DNA of 64,000 nt from Sphingomonas sp. LT1P40 (GCF_036663835.1 NZ_JAXOJT010000001.1:1-64000), one strand, 5' to 3'. Positions 33,532 to 42,777 are shown, counted from the first letter of the stretch. Numbers and translations: made by a program. Notes: generated by a model from the sequence alone, not told the origin.

Positions 33532-35006
33532 TCCGCCGCCGCCTGTCCGCGGGCATCGAAATCCTCCGGAAAGTGCGTTATCGCGCTCATCACCGGATAG
33601 GGGGTAAAACCGCCCAGCGCGCACAGCGACCCGAACTTCATCGTCTCGCACAGGTCGGCGACCAGTGTCAGGTTATCCGCCGTCCGCTCGCCCGCAATCA
33701 TGCGGTCCATCGTCTCGCGCCCGCGCACCGCGCCGATCCGGCAGGGGGTGCATTTCCCGCAACTCTCCGCCGCGCAGAACTCGAATGCGAAGCGTGCTTG
33801 CGCCGCCATATCGACGCTGTCATCGAACACCGTGATCCCGCCATGTCCGATCAGGCCATCGACCGCCGTGAACGCTTCGTAATCGAACGGCGTGTCGAAC
33901 AGGGCCGGGGGGAAATACGCGCCCAACGGCCCGCCGACTTGCACAGCGCGAACCGGGCGACCGTTCGCGGTCCCGCCGCCGATCTTCTCGACCAGTTCGC
34001 CCAAGGTGATGCCGAACGCCGTCTCGAACAGCCCGCCATGCTTCACATTGCCCGCAAGCTGCACCGGCATCGTCCCGCGCGACCGGCCCATGCCGTAATC
34101 GGCATAGGCCCGGGCACCCTTAGCCAGCACAAACGGTGTGGCGGCCAGCGTGAGGACGTTGTTGATGACCGTTGGGCAGCCGAACAGTCCGTCATGCGCG
34201 GGCAGCGGCGGCTTGGCGCGAACTTCGCCGCGCTTGCCCTCGATGCTGTTGAGCAACGAGGTCTCTTCGCCACAGACATAGGCTCCTGCGCCGACGCGCA
34301 CGTCGATCTCGAACGGCGCGATCAGTGGTGCGGCGAGGCGGACGGCGGCGCGCATCTTGGCTACTGCATGGGGATATTCGGAGCGGATATAGACGAACCC
34401 CTTGTCCGCCCCCGTTGCCAGACCCGCAATCGCCATGCCCTCAATCAGCATGAAGGGGTCGCCCTCCATCAGCATGCGGTCGGCAAAGGTGCCGCTGTCG
34501 CCCTCATCGGCATTGCAGACGATATATTTGCGTGTCCCCGGCGCGAGGCGAACGGTGTTCCACTTGATCCCGGCGGGAAACCCCGCGCCGCCGCGCCCGC
34601 GCAGCCCCGAACGGGTGACTTCCTCGACGATCGCCTCGGCGGACAGCGCGCGCGCCTGCTTCAACCCACCCCAGCCGCCGGTCGCGGCATAATCCTCCAG
34701 GCTCAACGGCCGCGTCCATCCCGCCCGCGCGAAGGTCAGCCGGGTCTGTGCGGCGATGAAGGGGTGCTCGGCGATCCGGCCGATGCGGATCGCGTCCGCC
34801 TTGCCCGCAAGGATGTTCTCGACATCCGCGGCGGCAGCGGGGCCATAGCCGATGCCGTCGATCTCGACGAGCGGTTCGAGCCAGTGCATGCCCCAGCTCG
34901 ACGTCCGCACGACGTCGTGCCCGAACTCGGCGAAGCGATGCGCCACCGCGTCGGCACCGCAAGCCACTGCCAAAGCATCGTCGGAAATGCGAATCTGCAT
35001 GGTCAC
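33528..35006 (-). CDS. fdsB: Formate dehydrogenase beta subunit (NuoF-like, FMN/NAD)
   Basis: A protein of 492 residues with GTG 35006 overlapping the fdsG stop; ATG 35000 is a second possibility. NADH/FMN motifs: GLRGRGGAGFPAGIKW, YIVCNADEGDSGTFADR and GAGAYVCGEETSLLNSIEG. The [4Fe-4S] set is ESCGKCTPCRIG with a later Cys in SLCALGGFTPYP. The N-terminal ~110 residues are extra to NuoF, and no Cys set is evident there. It receives electrons from FdsA and reduces NAD. Confidence 0.92.
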   Translation of the reverse strand: MTMQIRISDDALAVACGADAVAHRFAEFGHDVVRTSSWGMHWLEPLVEIDGIGYGPAAAADVENILAGKADAIRIGRIAEHPFIAAQTRLTFARAGWTRPLSLEDYAATGGWGGLKQARALSAEAIVEEVTRSGLRGRGGAGFPAGIKWNTVRLAPGTRKYIVCNADEGDSGTFADRMLMEGDPFMLIEGMAIAGLATGADKGFVYIRSEYPHAVAKMRAAVRLAAPLIAPFEIDVRVGAGAYVCGEETSLLNSIEGKRGEVRAKPPLPAHDGLFGCPTVINNVLTLAATPFVLAKGARAYADYGMGRSRGTMPVQLAGNVKHGGLFETAFGITLGELVEKIGGGTANGRPVRAVQVGGPLGAYFPPALFDTPFDYEAFTAVDGLIGHGGITVFDDSVDMAAQARFAFEFCAAESCGKCTPCRIGAVRGRETMDRMIAGERTADNLTLVADLCETMKFGSLCALGGFTPYPVMSAITHFPEDFDARGQAAAE

Positions 35007-35410
35007 AGCCCGTCGATCAAGGCGGTGATCCGGGCCGGATCAAGCCGCGCGTGCAGCTGGTCGCCGATCATCGCGTTGGGGCCGGCGGCGCACAGGCCAA
35101 GGCAATAGACGGCCTCGACCCTAACGCGCTGGCCGGCGGCGCGCTCGGCATGTTCCGCCACCCGCTCGCCGCCGCGTGCCTGACAGGCTTCGGCGCGACA
35201 CAGCCTGATCGTCGGGCGCTTGTCCGCGGTCCGGCGGAAATCACGATAGAAGCTGACGACGCCGGAAACCTCGGCACGGCTCAGATTGAGATGCAACGCG
35301 ATCGCATGAATCGCCTCAATCGAAACATGGCCGAACCTGGCTTGCACGTCATGCAGGATCGGCAGCAGGGCATCCTGCGACGGCGCATGGCGTGCCAGAA
35401 TTTCCGCCAT
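35003..35410 (-). CDS. fdsG: Formate dehydrogenase gamma subunit (NuoE-like)
   Basis: About 135 residues with a thioredoxin-like [2Fe-2S] fold: ALLPILHDVQARFGHV, VSGVVSFYRDFR, and ligands in CRAEACQARGG and YCLGLCAAGPN. It is the first gene of the formate dehydrogenase operon. ATG 35410 is preferred because the alternative GTG 35431 falls inside the operator-like inverted repeat; neither has a strong ribosome site. The divergent LysR gene shares the promoter region. Confidence 0.88.
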   Translation of the reverse strand: MAEILARHAPSQDALLPILHDVQARFGHVSIEAIHAIALHLNLSRAEVSGVVSFYRDFRRTADKRPTIRLCRAEACQARGGERVAEHAERAAGQRVRVEAVYCLGLCAAGPNAMIGDQLHARLDPARITALIDGL

Positions 35411-35430
35411 TGAAGAGTCGCAATCGGGCA

Positions 35431-35467
35431 CCGCGCAAATGTGCCGATTTGCGCGGCAAATTCAAAT
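35431..35467. promoter_or_regulatory. LysR-type operator cluster in fds/lysR divergent promoter
   Basis: CCGCGCAAAT-gtgccg-ATTTGCGCGG (35431-35456) is a perfect 10-bp inverted repeat. It overlaps ATTTG-N5-CAAAT (35447-35461), which fits the T-N11-A consensus for LysR-type binding sites. A further CAAAT lies at 35463-35467. The arrangement of four half-sites upstream of fdsG and of lysR is what a divergent, autoregulated LysR system would show. Confidence 0.6.
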
Positions 35468-35544
35468 TATAACCGTGTATGGGCGGTTCGTCATATTTTG
35501 GCGAAAGGGCCGCTACGGAATGCGGACGCTTTAAGGGATCGGAC

Positions 35545-36513
35545 ATGACGCGCGGTAGCTTCGACCTCAATCTGCTTCGCGCGCTCGATATGCTGCTGCG
35601 GCATCGCAATGTGACGCGCGCGGCGGAGACGCTGTTCGTGACGCAACAGGCGATGAGCGGATCGTTGCGGCGGCTGCGCGACCATTTCGACGATCCGCTG
35701 CTCGTCCGCGTCGGGCGGTCGCTGGAATTGTCGCCACTCGCGCGCTCGCTGGAGGGACCGGTGCGGGAGGCGATCCTGCGCGCGGACGCGGCCATTTCGA
35801 CGCGCCCGCATTTCGATCCGGCAACGGCGCGGATGAGCGTGCGGATCGCCATGTCCGATTATGCGACCTTCGTGATTCTGCCGCGGCTGTTGCGCCTGCT
35901 CACCCGCCGTGCGCCGCACATCGTCTGCCATTTCGAGGCGCTCAATCGTCATAGTCTTGAGGCGATCGAGCTGGGCGAGATCGACCTGTGCATCACCGCC
36001 GGAAACTGGGCGCTCTATCCAACCTATACCCCCATTCCCGACATTCGCGTGCAGCCGCTGTTCCACGAAGGGTTTATCTGTGCGGTCGATGGCGCGAAGC
36101 GCGATCCGGGGGAATTGCTGACGACGGCGCAATATGTCCGCATGCGGCACAATACGGCGGTGTTCGGTCAGGGCATCGAAACCGTCGTGGAAACGGCATG
36201 GCGGACCCATCGGCTGCCGATCAATGTGGTCGCCAGCGCCCCCAATTTCTCCAGCTTGCTCTATATGCTGCCCGGCACCGAGCTGATCGCCACGGTTCAG
36301 CGCCGGCTGGCGCATGCACTGGCCCCGTCGCTGGGCCTCAAGCTGCTCGAATGCCCGATCGAGATCGAGCCTTTGGAGGAGACATTGATCTGGCACGATC
36401 GCACCACCAACGATCCCGGCCACAGCTTCCTGCGCGACCAGCTGATTGAAATCGCACAACGTATTGATGCCGAAGCACCGCACAGCCCGGTCACAACTGT
36501 CAGTGATACCTAG
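35545..36513 (+). CDS. LysR-family transcriptional regulator (NodD/LinR-like)
   Basis: A protein of 322 residues. ATG 35545 follows AAGGGA at 6 nt and gives the family-typical start RGSFDLNLLRALDMLLRHRN; HTH is VTRAAETLFVTQQAMSGSLR followed by RLRDHFDDPLLVR. The effector domain follows (ARMSVRIAMSDYATFVIL). The N-terminus resembles the NodD/NahR/LinR subgroup that answers aromatic inducers. It lies between the fds operon (divergent) and the aromatic-type cluster that begins at 36603 on the same strand, so it could control either or both. Confidence 0.9.
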   Translation: MTRGSFDLNLLRALDMLLRHRNVTRAAETLFVTQQAMSGSLRRLRDHFDDPLLVRVGRSLELSPLARSLEGPVREAILRADAAISTRPHFDPATARMSVRIAMSDYATFVILPRLLRLLTRRAPHIVCHFEALNRHSLEAIELGEIDLCITAGNWALYPTYTPIPDIRVQPLFHEGFICAVDGAKRDPGELLTTAQYVRMRHNTAVFGQGIETVVETAWRTHRLPINVVASAPNFSSLLYMLPGTELIATVQRRLAHALAPSLGLKLLECPIEIEPLEETLIWHDRTTNDPGHSFLRDQLIEIAQRIDAEAPHSPVTTVSDT

Positions 36514-36602
36514 GATCGAAAAATACAGTTTATTGCGATGATGATCGCGCGGCATTCTCGACAAACCAGATGGCCCGCCAAGGGTCGCGGAGGGAGAGGG
36601 AT

Positions 36603-38939
36603 ATGGCTATCATCAAGGGGCGGCGGCAGCTGGCCGCATGCGTTTCCGTCATCGCGCTCGCTAGCGTTTCTACGCCGGCCGTTGCACAGGATGCAGCAGG
36701 CAACGGTGCGCAGCAGAGCGAAGCATCGGAAGGCGAGATTATCGTCACCGCGCAGCGGCGCGAGGAAAGCCTTCAGCGCACCGCGCTCGCCGTCGCCGCG
36801 ATCGGTGCCGACGACCTGGCCGAGGCGGGGGTCTCCGACGTCACCGGCCTGACCAAGCTGGTGCCCTCGCTGATCGTGCAGCCCGCGACCGGCACCTCGG
36901 TCGGTTTCTATCTGCGCGGCATCGGCGCGCTGGTCGGCAATGCCTTCACCGAGAACCCGGTCGCGTTCAACTTCAACCAGATTTACGTCGCCCGCCCCGC
37001 CGCCTTGCTCGGCACCTTTTACGATCTGGAACGGGTCGAGGTGCTGAAGGGGCCGCAGGGCACGCTCTATGGTCGCAACGCGACCGGCGGCGCGATCAAC
37101 GTCATCCCCAAACGCCCGCAGCTCGGAGAACGCGGTGCCGAAATCAATTTCGAGGGCGGCAGTTACAATGCGGTTCGCGCACAGGCAGCGGTCAACCTGC
37201 CGCTGGGCGATACCGCAGCACTTCGCGTGGCGGGTCAGGTGGCGCGGCGCGACGGCTATCTGTCCGATGGTTATGACGATGAGCAGGGCGAAGCGCTGCG
37301 CGGGTCGCTGCGGTTCGAGAGCGGGATTTTCGCGGCCACCATCGTCGGCGATTATTTCCATCAGGGCGGCATGGGCGTCGGCAGCGTGCTCGTGCCGTCG
37401 CCGCTGGTGCCCACCGCACCCGCCGTCGACCGGCGGATCGGCGCGTCCGACCCACGCAGCACCGGACCGCTTTATGCCGGTATTCTTGCAAGCGCATTGC
37501 CGCCACCGGCCAAGACCGACGGGCCGCTGCCCGGGATCATCCGGCCGAAAGGCGACGGGTTCGTCGACAGCGAATTCTGGGGCATCTCGGCCAATATGGA
37601 TGTCGATCTGGGCTTTGCGACGCTGTCGTTCATCCCGGCCTATCGCGACAGCCGACCCAATTACCTGAACTATAATGGCGGCTATTACGGCCACGTCCGC
37701 GAACAGGCGCAGCAAACCAGCATCGAAGCGCGGCTGGCATCGAACGGCGACGGGCCGCTGCAATATGTCATCGGCGGCTATTATTTCGACGAGGATCAGA
37801 CCGCGTTCAACCATTTCGTGCAGGGCAATGTGCTCAGCACGAAGTTCGCGGTGGACCTGACCAGCCGGTCGCGCGCCGTGTTCGGTCAGGCGACCTACGA
37901 GATTTTCCCCGATTTCCGGCTGCTCGGCGGGCTGCGCTACAGCCATGAGAAGAAGACCAATCGCGCGGCGCTGACCCAGACCGGCGTGTTCGCGGGTAAC
38001 CCGGTCGATCCGTTCAACAACAATGTCGCACCGGTTATCGTCACGGGCGCAAACACGTTCGACGATGTGACGTGGAAGGCTGGCTTCGAGTGGCAGGCAA
38101 CGCCGGAAAACCTGATCTATGCCAATGTCGCAACGGGCTTCAAATCGGGCGGCTTCTTCATCGCCACGCTCGACAACACCTTCGATCCCGAAAGCATCAC
38201 CGCCTATACCTTCGGCAGCAAGAACCGCTTTTTCGACCGACGGCTGACGTTCAATATCGAGGCATTTTACTGGAAGTATCAGGACCAGCAGGTCAACTAT
38301 ATCGGCCCGACGCGGAACCAGAATGCGATGGGTCAGACCGTCGTGGGCGCGGGACTGGTCACCACCAATGCCGGTTCGTCGCGCATCTATGGCGCGGAGG
38401 CGGAGCTGTCGTTCCGGGTCGTGGCCAAGGGCGTGTTTGCCGCCAACGTGCAGTATCTCAACGGCAAATATACCGAACTCACTTATCTCGCGGCGGGCAA
38501 TTCGCCGCCGCGCACCGCCTGTGGCGTGGCGCCGGTGGTCGATCCGAACTTCCCGGTGACGCCTCCGACGCAAACCTATCGCGTCAATTGTTCGGGGCGG
38601 CCACAGATCAACTCGCCCGAATGGAGCCTCAACCTCTCCTATGAACAGGGCTTCGATGTCGGCGACGACAGCGAGATCACGCTGGGCGCGCGGACCAAGA
38701 TCGAATCAAGCCGCTTCCTGTCGCCGGAATATCTGCCCGAGCAGCAGCAGGGAGCCTACATGATGTCGGACCTGTGGATCACCTATCGCAAGGATGACTG
38801 GTCGATCACCGGCTTCGTCAACAATGTCGAGGACGAGACGGTCTATGCCGGCACCAGCCTGAGGCCCGTTTTCCCCGCCGTGTTCAACATCCTGCGTGCG
38901 CCGCGCACATGGGGTGTGCGGGGCTCGTTCAAGTTCTGA
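36603..38939 (+). CDS. TonB-dependent outer-membrane receptor
   Basis: A protein of 778 residues from ATG 36603 with a GGAGGGAGAGGG tract upstream. Signal peptide (ACVSVIALASVSTPAVAQ), TonB-box-like GEIIVTAQRREESLQRTALA, plug motif RVEVLKGPQGTLYGRNATGG, barrel ending RTWGVRGSFKF with terminal Phe. It opens the eight-gene catabolic unit; the GST gene begins 30 nt after its stop. It probably brings the aromatic or heterocyclic substrate across the outer membrane. The cargo cannot be read from sequence. Confidence 0.92.
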   Translation: MAIIKGRRQLAACVSVIALASVSTPAVAQDAAGNGAQQSEASEGEIIVTAQRREESLQRTALAVAAIGADDLAEAGVSDVTGLTKLVPSLIVQPATGTSVGFYLRGIGALVGNAFTENPVAFNFNQIYVARPAALLGTFYDLERVEVLKGPQGTLYGRNATGGAINVIPKRPQLGERGAEINFEGGSYNAVRAQAAVNLPLGDTAALRVAGQVARRDGYLSDGYDDEQGEALRGSLRFESGIFAATIVGDYFHQGGMGVGSVLVPSPLVPTAPAVDRRIGASDPRSTGPLYAGILASALPPPAKTDGPLPGIIRPKGDGFVDSEFWGISANMDVDLGFATLSFIPAYRDSRPNYLNYNGGYYGHVREQAQQTSIEARLASNGDGPLQYVIGGYYFDEDQTAFNHFVQGNVLSTKFAVDLTSRSRAVFGQATYEIFPDFRLLGGLRYSHEKKTNRAALTQTGVFAGNPVDPFNNNVAPVIVTGANTFDDVTWKAGFEWQATPENLIYANVATGFKSGGFFIATLDNTFDPESITAYTFGSKNRFFDRRLTFNIEAFYWKYQDQQVNYIGPTRNQNAMGQTVVGAGLVTTNAGSSRIYGAEAELSFRVVAKGVFAANVQYLNGKYTELTYLAAGNSPPRTACGVAPVVDPNFPVTPPTQTYRVNCSGRPQINSPEWSLNLSYEQGFDVGDDSEITLGARTKIESSRFLSPEYLPEQQQGAYMMSDLWITYRKDDWSITGFVNNVEDETVYAGTSLRPVFPAVFNILRAPRTWGVRGSFKF

Positions 38940-38968
38940 CTCGGTAAATTGCGCGCGTGGGAGATGGT

Positions 38969-39703
38969 ATGACGACGGAGCTGACACTCTATTACGCACC
39001 GGACACCTGCGCGCGCGTTTCCATGATCGCGCTGGAGGAGACGGGCGCGCCGTATCGCGCGCAGCTCATCTCCTTCGTGCGCGGCGATCACCGGGCCGAG
39101 GCGTTCCTCGAATTACAGCCGCAGGGGCGAGTCCCCCTGTTGCTGGTCGATGGCGAACCGCTGGTCGAAAATGTTGCGATCCTGTCGTGGCTGCATGGCC
39201 GGTTTCCGGACGCGGGGCTGTTGCCAGCGGCGGAGAGTGATCTCGCCGCCGCGCGCCAGCTTGCCGATCTCGCCTGGTGCGCCTCGGGACTGCATCCGCT
39301 GGTCACGCGTATCCGTCTGCCGCAATTCAGCTGTCCGGTGCCGGAAGCACAACCCGCGGTGCGTGCGGCGGCGATGGCTGCGATGGCCGGGCAATTGCGC
39401 ATTGCCGAGGCGCGGCTAAACGACGGGCCGTGGTGGTATGGCGAGCGCTGGTCGATCGTCGATGCCTATCTCAACTGGGTATGGTTTCGCATCACCGGTG
39501 CCGGGTTCGACGCCGGACCTTTCCCCAGGCTGGCAGATCATGACCGGCGGATTACAGCGCGCCCGTCGGTGGCGCGGACGCTGGAAATCCATGCCACCGC
39601 TGCCCGCGAACTCGCCGACCAGGGCCTGGCGGTCAATTTCGACACGATCGCGCCGGTGCCGATGCCGCAGGTGGCAAACATCCTAATTGACGGAGTAAAA
39701 TAA
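38969..39703 (+). CDS. Glutathione S-transferase family protein
   Basis: A protein of 244 residues, ATG 38969 after GGGAGA. The N-terminal thioredoxin fold is LTLYYAPDTCARVSMIALEE with VPLLLVDGEPLVENVAILSW, where cis-Pro and the EN glutathione site are visible; an all-helical C-terminal domain follows (WWYGERWSIVDAYLNWVWF). In aromatic clusters such proteins often act as glutathione-dependent isomerases of ring-cleavage products or as ether-cleaving enzymes, rather than in detoxification. Its stop overlaps the VOC gene start (TAATG), so it is part of the same transcript and pathway. Confidence 0.85.
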   Translation: MTTELTLYYAPDTCARVSMIALEETGAPYRAQLISFVRGDHRAEAFLELQPQGRVPLLLVDGEPLVENVAILSWLHGRFPDAGLLPAAESDLAAARQLADLAWCASGLHPLVTRIRLPQFSCPVPEAQPAVRAAAMAAMAGQLRIAEARLNDGPWWYGERWSIVDAYLNWVWFRITGAGFDAGPFPRLADHDRRITARPSVARTLEIHATAARELADQGLAVNFDTIAPVPMPQVANILIDGVK

Positions 39704-40698
39704 TGGCGATCCTGGGAATTGACTCCCTGATCTTTGGCGTCGCGGACGTCGGCACATGCGTGCGCTATTTCGAGGATTTCGGACTTAACCTCGTCGATTC
39801 CGCGCCGGATCACGGGCGTTTCGAGCTGGCGGAGGGATCGAGCGTGGTGATCCGGCATCGCGCCGACCCCGCGCTCCCCGCCACCCGGATGGAGGGCGAC
39901 GGCGTGCGCGAGGTGATCTGGGGCGTCGATACCGCCACCGCGCTGGATCGGCTGGCCGCCGACCTGGCCCGCGATTGCGATGTGCGGCGCGATGCCGACG
40001 GGGTTGTGCGGTTCATGACGCCGTTCGGCCTGCCAATGGGGCTGCGCGTGTTCGCCAAGCGCCCGGTGCTCTACGCGCCCGATCCGGTCAACGCGCCAGG
40101 CCGCGTCAACCGGCTGAACCAGCACCGCAAGTGGCGCGAGCGCGCGCGACCGAAGGTCATCAATCACGTCGTCTTTGCCATCCCGGGCTATCAGGACGGC
40201 TATCATTTCATGCGCGACCGGCTGGGCTTTCGCCTGTCGGACCATCAGGTCGGGTTCGGCATGTATCTGCGCAGCGACGGGTCGAACAATCATCACAGCC
40301 TGTTGCTGCTCAACGCCAACGCGCCCTTCCCCGGCATGGACGGGGCGGTGCGGTTCCATCACGCCAATTTCGGGGTCGAGGATATCGACGAGATGATGAC
40401 CGGCGCGAACCATATGGCGCGCAAGGGCTGGGAGCCGTCCGAACACGGGCTGGGCCGTCACCGGATCGATTCGGCGCTGTTCTACTACCTGCCCTGTCCG
40501 GCGGGCGGAGAGGCCGAATATGGCGCAGATTCCGATTATATCGACGACAGCTGGGTGCCGCGTGAATGGACCGAACCGCTATTCGCCTATGCCCATTACA
40601 TTCATAACCTGCCGCATTTCCTGCATCAGTCGCCCAGCTGGAACCTGCGATACCTGACCACCGAAGCGGCACAGACCGCGCATGAGGGAGAGCATTGA
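39703..40698 (+). CDS. Two-domain VOC protein, extradiol ring-cleavage dioxygenase-like
   Basis: A protein of 331 residues with two vicinal-oxygen-chelate modules. The C-terminal module has a likely Fe(II) triad His155 (KVINHVVF), His219/220 (RFHHANFG) and Glu270 (AGGEAEYG). The spacing matches type I extradiol dioxygenases such as BphC. His197/198 and His248/253 could be the second-sphere histidines. The N-terminal module lacks these ligands, as is normal. It would open a catechol-like ring with O2. It is joined to the GST by TAATG and to the monooxygenase by TGATG overlap, which places ring cleavage directly after hydroxylation. Confidence 0.82.
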   Translation: MAILGIDSLIFGVADVGTCVRYFEDFGLNLVDSAPDHGRFELAEGSSVVIRHRADPALPATRMEGDGVREVIWGVDTATALDRLAADLARDCDVRRDADGVVRFMTPFGLPMGLRVFAKRPVLYAPDPVNAPGRVNRLNQHRKWRERARPKVINHVVFAIPGYQDGYHFMRDRLGFRLSDHQVGFGMYLRSDGSNNHHSLLLLNANAPFPGMDGAVRFHHANFGVEDIDEMMTGANHMARKGWEPSEHGLGRHRIDSALFYYLPCPAGGEAEYGADSDYIDDSWVPREWTEPLFAYAHYIHNLPHFLHQSPSWNLRYLTTEAAQTAHEGEH

Positions 40699-41837
40699 TG
40701 GCCGCCGTGCAAAGGGTGCTGGTGATCGGCGGGGGCATTGGCGGGCTGTTCACCGCGCGCGCGCTGCGGCTGAAGGGGATCGCGGTCGACCTGATCGAGA
40801 AACAGCCCGACTGGACGGTCTATGGCGTGGGGATCATCCAGCCCAACAACGCGCTGCGTGCGTTCGAGCGGGTCGGGCTGGCGCAGGCCTGTCTGGAACG
40901 CGGCGGCGCGTTCGAGGGGTGGCGGATCCACGATGTCAACGGCAAGGTGCTGATCGAGGCGCATGGCGCGCGCGAGGCGGCCCCGCATTTGCCGCCCAAT
41001 AACGGCATTCCCCGGCCGATATTGCACGAGATACTGATCGAGGGCGCGAAATCGACCGGCACGGATATCCGGCTGGGTGTGACGGCGACGCGTATCGCCG
41101 ATGACGGAGCGGGGGTGGACGTCGATTTTTCGGACGGCGTTTCGCGGCGCTACGATTTGGTGGTGGGTTTCGACGGCGCGTTTTCGGACACCCGCAAATT
41201 GCTTTTCGGGGATCGCTACACACCGACCTTCACCGGGCAGGGGGTATGGCGATACAATCTGCCGCGCCCGCCCGAGGTGGACACCGGGGGCGTGTTCTTC
41301 GGACCCGACACAAAGATCGGCCTCACGCCGATGTCGCCGACCCAGATGTATATGTTCGTGGTCACGCCCGAGGCCGACAATCGCTGGCTGGAGGGGCCGC
41401 AGCTTGCCGACGAGATGCGCCGCCGCGTTGCCGCCTATGGCGGGCCGATCCCGGCACTGGCGGCGCAGATCGTCGATCCGGCGGAGGTCGTCTATCGCCC
41501 GATGATGCACGTAATGGTGACCGAGCCGTGGTATCGCGGGCGGGTGATGATCGCGGGCGATGCGGCACATGCCACCACGCCGCATCTGGCACAGGGCGCG
41601 GCGATGGCGATCGAGGACGGCGTGCTGCTGGCCGAACTGCTCGCCGCCGAGGATGCGCTGGAACCGGCGTTGCAGGCATTCATGGCGCGCCGTTACGACC
41701 GCGCCAAATATGTCGTCGATGTCTCCAACCAGCTTGCCGAATGGGAGCTGGAGGAATGGGCCGGCGTTCATAATCCCGACGCCAATCCCGGTGCCCTGCT
41801 CCATAGCGCCACGCACGCGCTGATGGCCGATTATTGA
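40698..41837 (+). CDS. FAD-dependent aromatic-ring monooxygenase (PHBH-like)
   Basis: A class A flavoprotein monooxygenase of 379 residues: dinucleotide site VLVIGGGIGGLFTARAL, DG motif VVGFDGAFSDTRK, and FAD-ribityl GD motif MIAGDAAHATTPHLAQGAAM. The family uses NAD(P)H and O2 to hydroxylate a phenolic or N-heteroaromatic ring. ATG 40698 overlaps the VOC stop by one base (TGATG). The natural order is hydroxylation here followed by cleavage by the VOC enzyme. Exact substrate unknown. Confidence 0.88.
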   Translation: MAAVQRVLVIGGGIGGLFTARALRLKGIAVDLIEKQPDWTVYGVGIIQPNNALRAFERVGLAQACLERGGAFEGWRIHDVNGKVLIEAHGAREAAPHLPPNNGIPRPILHEILIEGAKSTGTDIRLGVTATRIADDGAGVDVDFSDGVSRRYDLVVGFDGAFSDTRKLLFGDRYTPTFTGQGVWRYNLPRPPEVDTGGVFFGPDTKIGLTPMSPTQMYMFVVTPEADNRWLEGPQLADEMRRRVAAYGGPIPALAAQIVDPAEVVYRPMMHVMVTEPWYRGRVMIAGDAAHATTPHLAQGAAMAIEDGVLLAELLAAEDALEPALQAFMARRYDRAKYVVDVSNQLAEWELEEWAGVHNPDANPGALLHSATHALMADY

Positions 41838-41848
41838 GGAAGCCGGAC

Positions 41849-42775
41849 ATGGCCAAGGTCATCATCAGCTGTGCCGTCACCGGATCGGCGCACGTCCCCA
41901 GCATGTCGGACGCGCTGCCGATCACGCCCGAGGAGATCGCAACGCAGGCGATCGACGCGGCGGCGGCAGGGGCGGCGATTCTGCATCTGCACGCACGCAT
42001 GCCCGAGGATGGCCGACCGACCGGCGACCCGGATGTGTATGCACACTTTCTGCCCGTCATCCGGCAAGCGACGGACGCGGTGGTGAACCTGACCACCGGC
42101 GGCGCGGTGACGATGACCGTGGCGGAGCGGCTGGCGGCGGCGGTCAGGTTCCGCCCGGAAATGTGCTCGCTCAACATGGGGTCGATCAACTTCGCCTTCT
42201 TCCCGGCCGCCGCCCGGATTTCGACGTGGAAGCATGACTGGGAGCGTGATTATGTCGTGAACTCGGACGACTATATCTTCCGCAACACGTTCCGCGACAT
42301 CGCCTATATCCTCGAAACGCTGAGTGACAGCGGCACCCGTTTCGAGCATGAATGCTACGACGTCGGCCACCTCTACAACCTCGCCCATTTCGTCGATCGC
42401 GGGTTGGTGAAGCCGCCTTTCTTCATCCAGATGGTCTTTGGCATATTGGGCGGGATCGGCCCCGACCTCGACAACCTGATGTTCATGAAACAGACCGCCG
42501 ACCGCCTGTTCGGGCGTGAGAATTTTCAGTGGTCGGTGCTGGCGGCGGGGCGGCACCAGATGCCGTTCCTCACGCAAGCCGCGCTGCTCGGCGGGCATAT
42601 CCGCGTCGGGCTGGAGGACAGCCTGTTCATCGAGCGCGGGACGCTGGCGCTCAGCAACGCGCAACAGGTCGAAAAGGCCGTCCGCATCCTGCGCGAAATG
42701 GGTCACGAACCCGCCACCCCGGCCGAGGCGCGCGCGATGCTGCACCTCAAGGGCGGCGACAGGGTGGAGTTCTGA
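41849..42775 (+). CDS. BKACE-family (beta-keto acid cleavage) enzyme, DUF849
   Basis: A TIM-barrel protein of 308 residues beginning AKVIISCAVTGSAHVP. The zinc pair His46/His48 is in AAILHLHARMPEDGRPTGD, and NLTTGGA, SLNMGSINF and HIRVGLEDSLFI follow as in 3-keto-5-aminohexanoate cleavage enzyme. The family condenses a beta-keto acid with acetyl-CoA and splits it to acetoacetate and a new CoA ester. This would let the pathway enter central metabolism without a dedicated CoA ligase, and none is present in the cluster. GAGGAAG precedes ATG 41849. The cyclase gene follows after 2 nt. Confidence 0.85.
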   Translation: MAKVIISCAVTGSAHVPSMSDALPITPEEIATQAIDAAAAGAAILHLHARMPEDGRPTGDPDVYAHFLPVIRQATDAVVNLTTGGAVTMTVAERLAAAVRFRPEMCSLNMGSINFAFFPAAARISTWKHDWERDYVVNSDDYIFRNTFRDIAYILETLSDSGTRFEHECYDVGHLYNLAHFVDRGLVKPPFFIQMVFGILGGIGPDLDNLMFMKQTADRLFGRENFQWSVLAAGRHQMPFLTQAALLGGHIRVGLEDSLFIERGTLALSNAQQVEKAVRILREMGHEPATPAEARAMLHLKGGDRVEF

Positions 42776-42777
42776 TC

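Noticed and set aside
36510..38573. 687-codon open frame on the minus strand
   Set aside because: Antisense shadow of the TonB receptor at 36603-38939; composition without fold signals.
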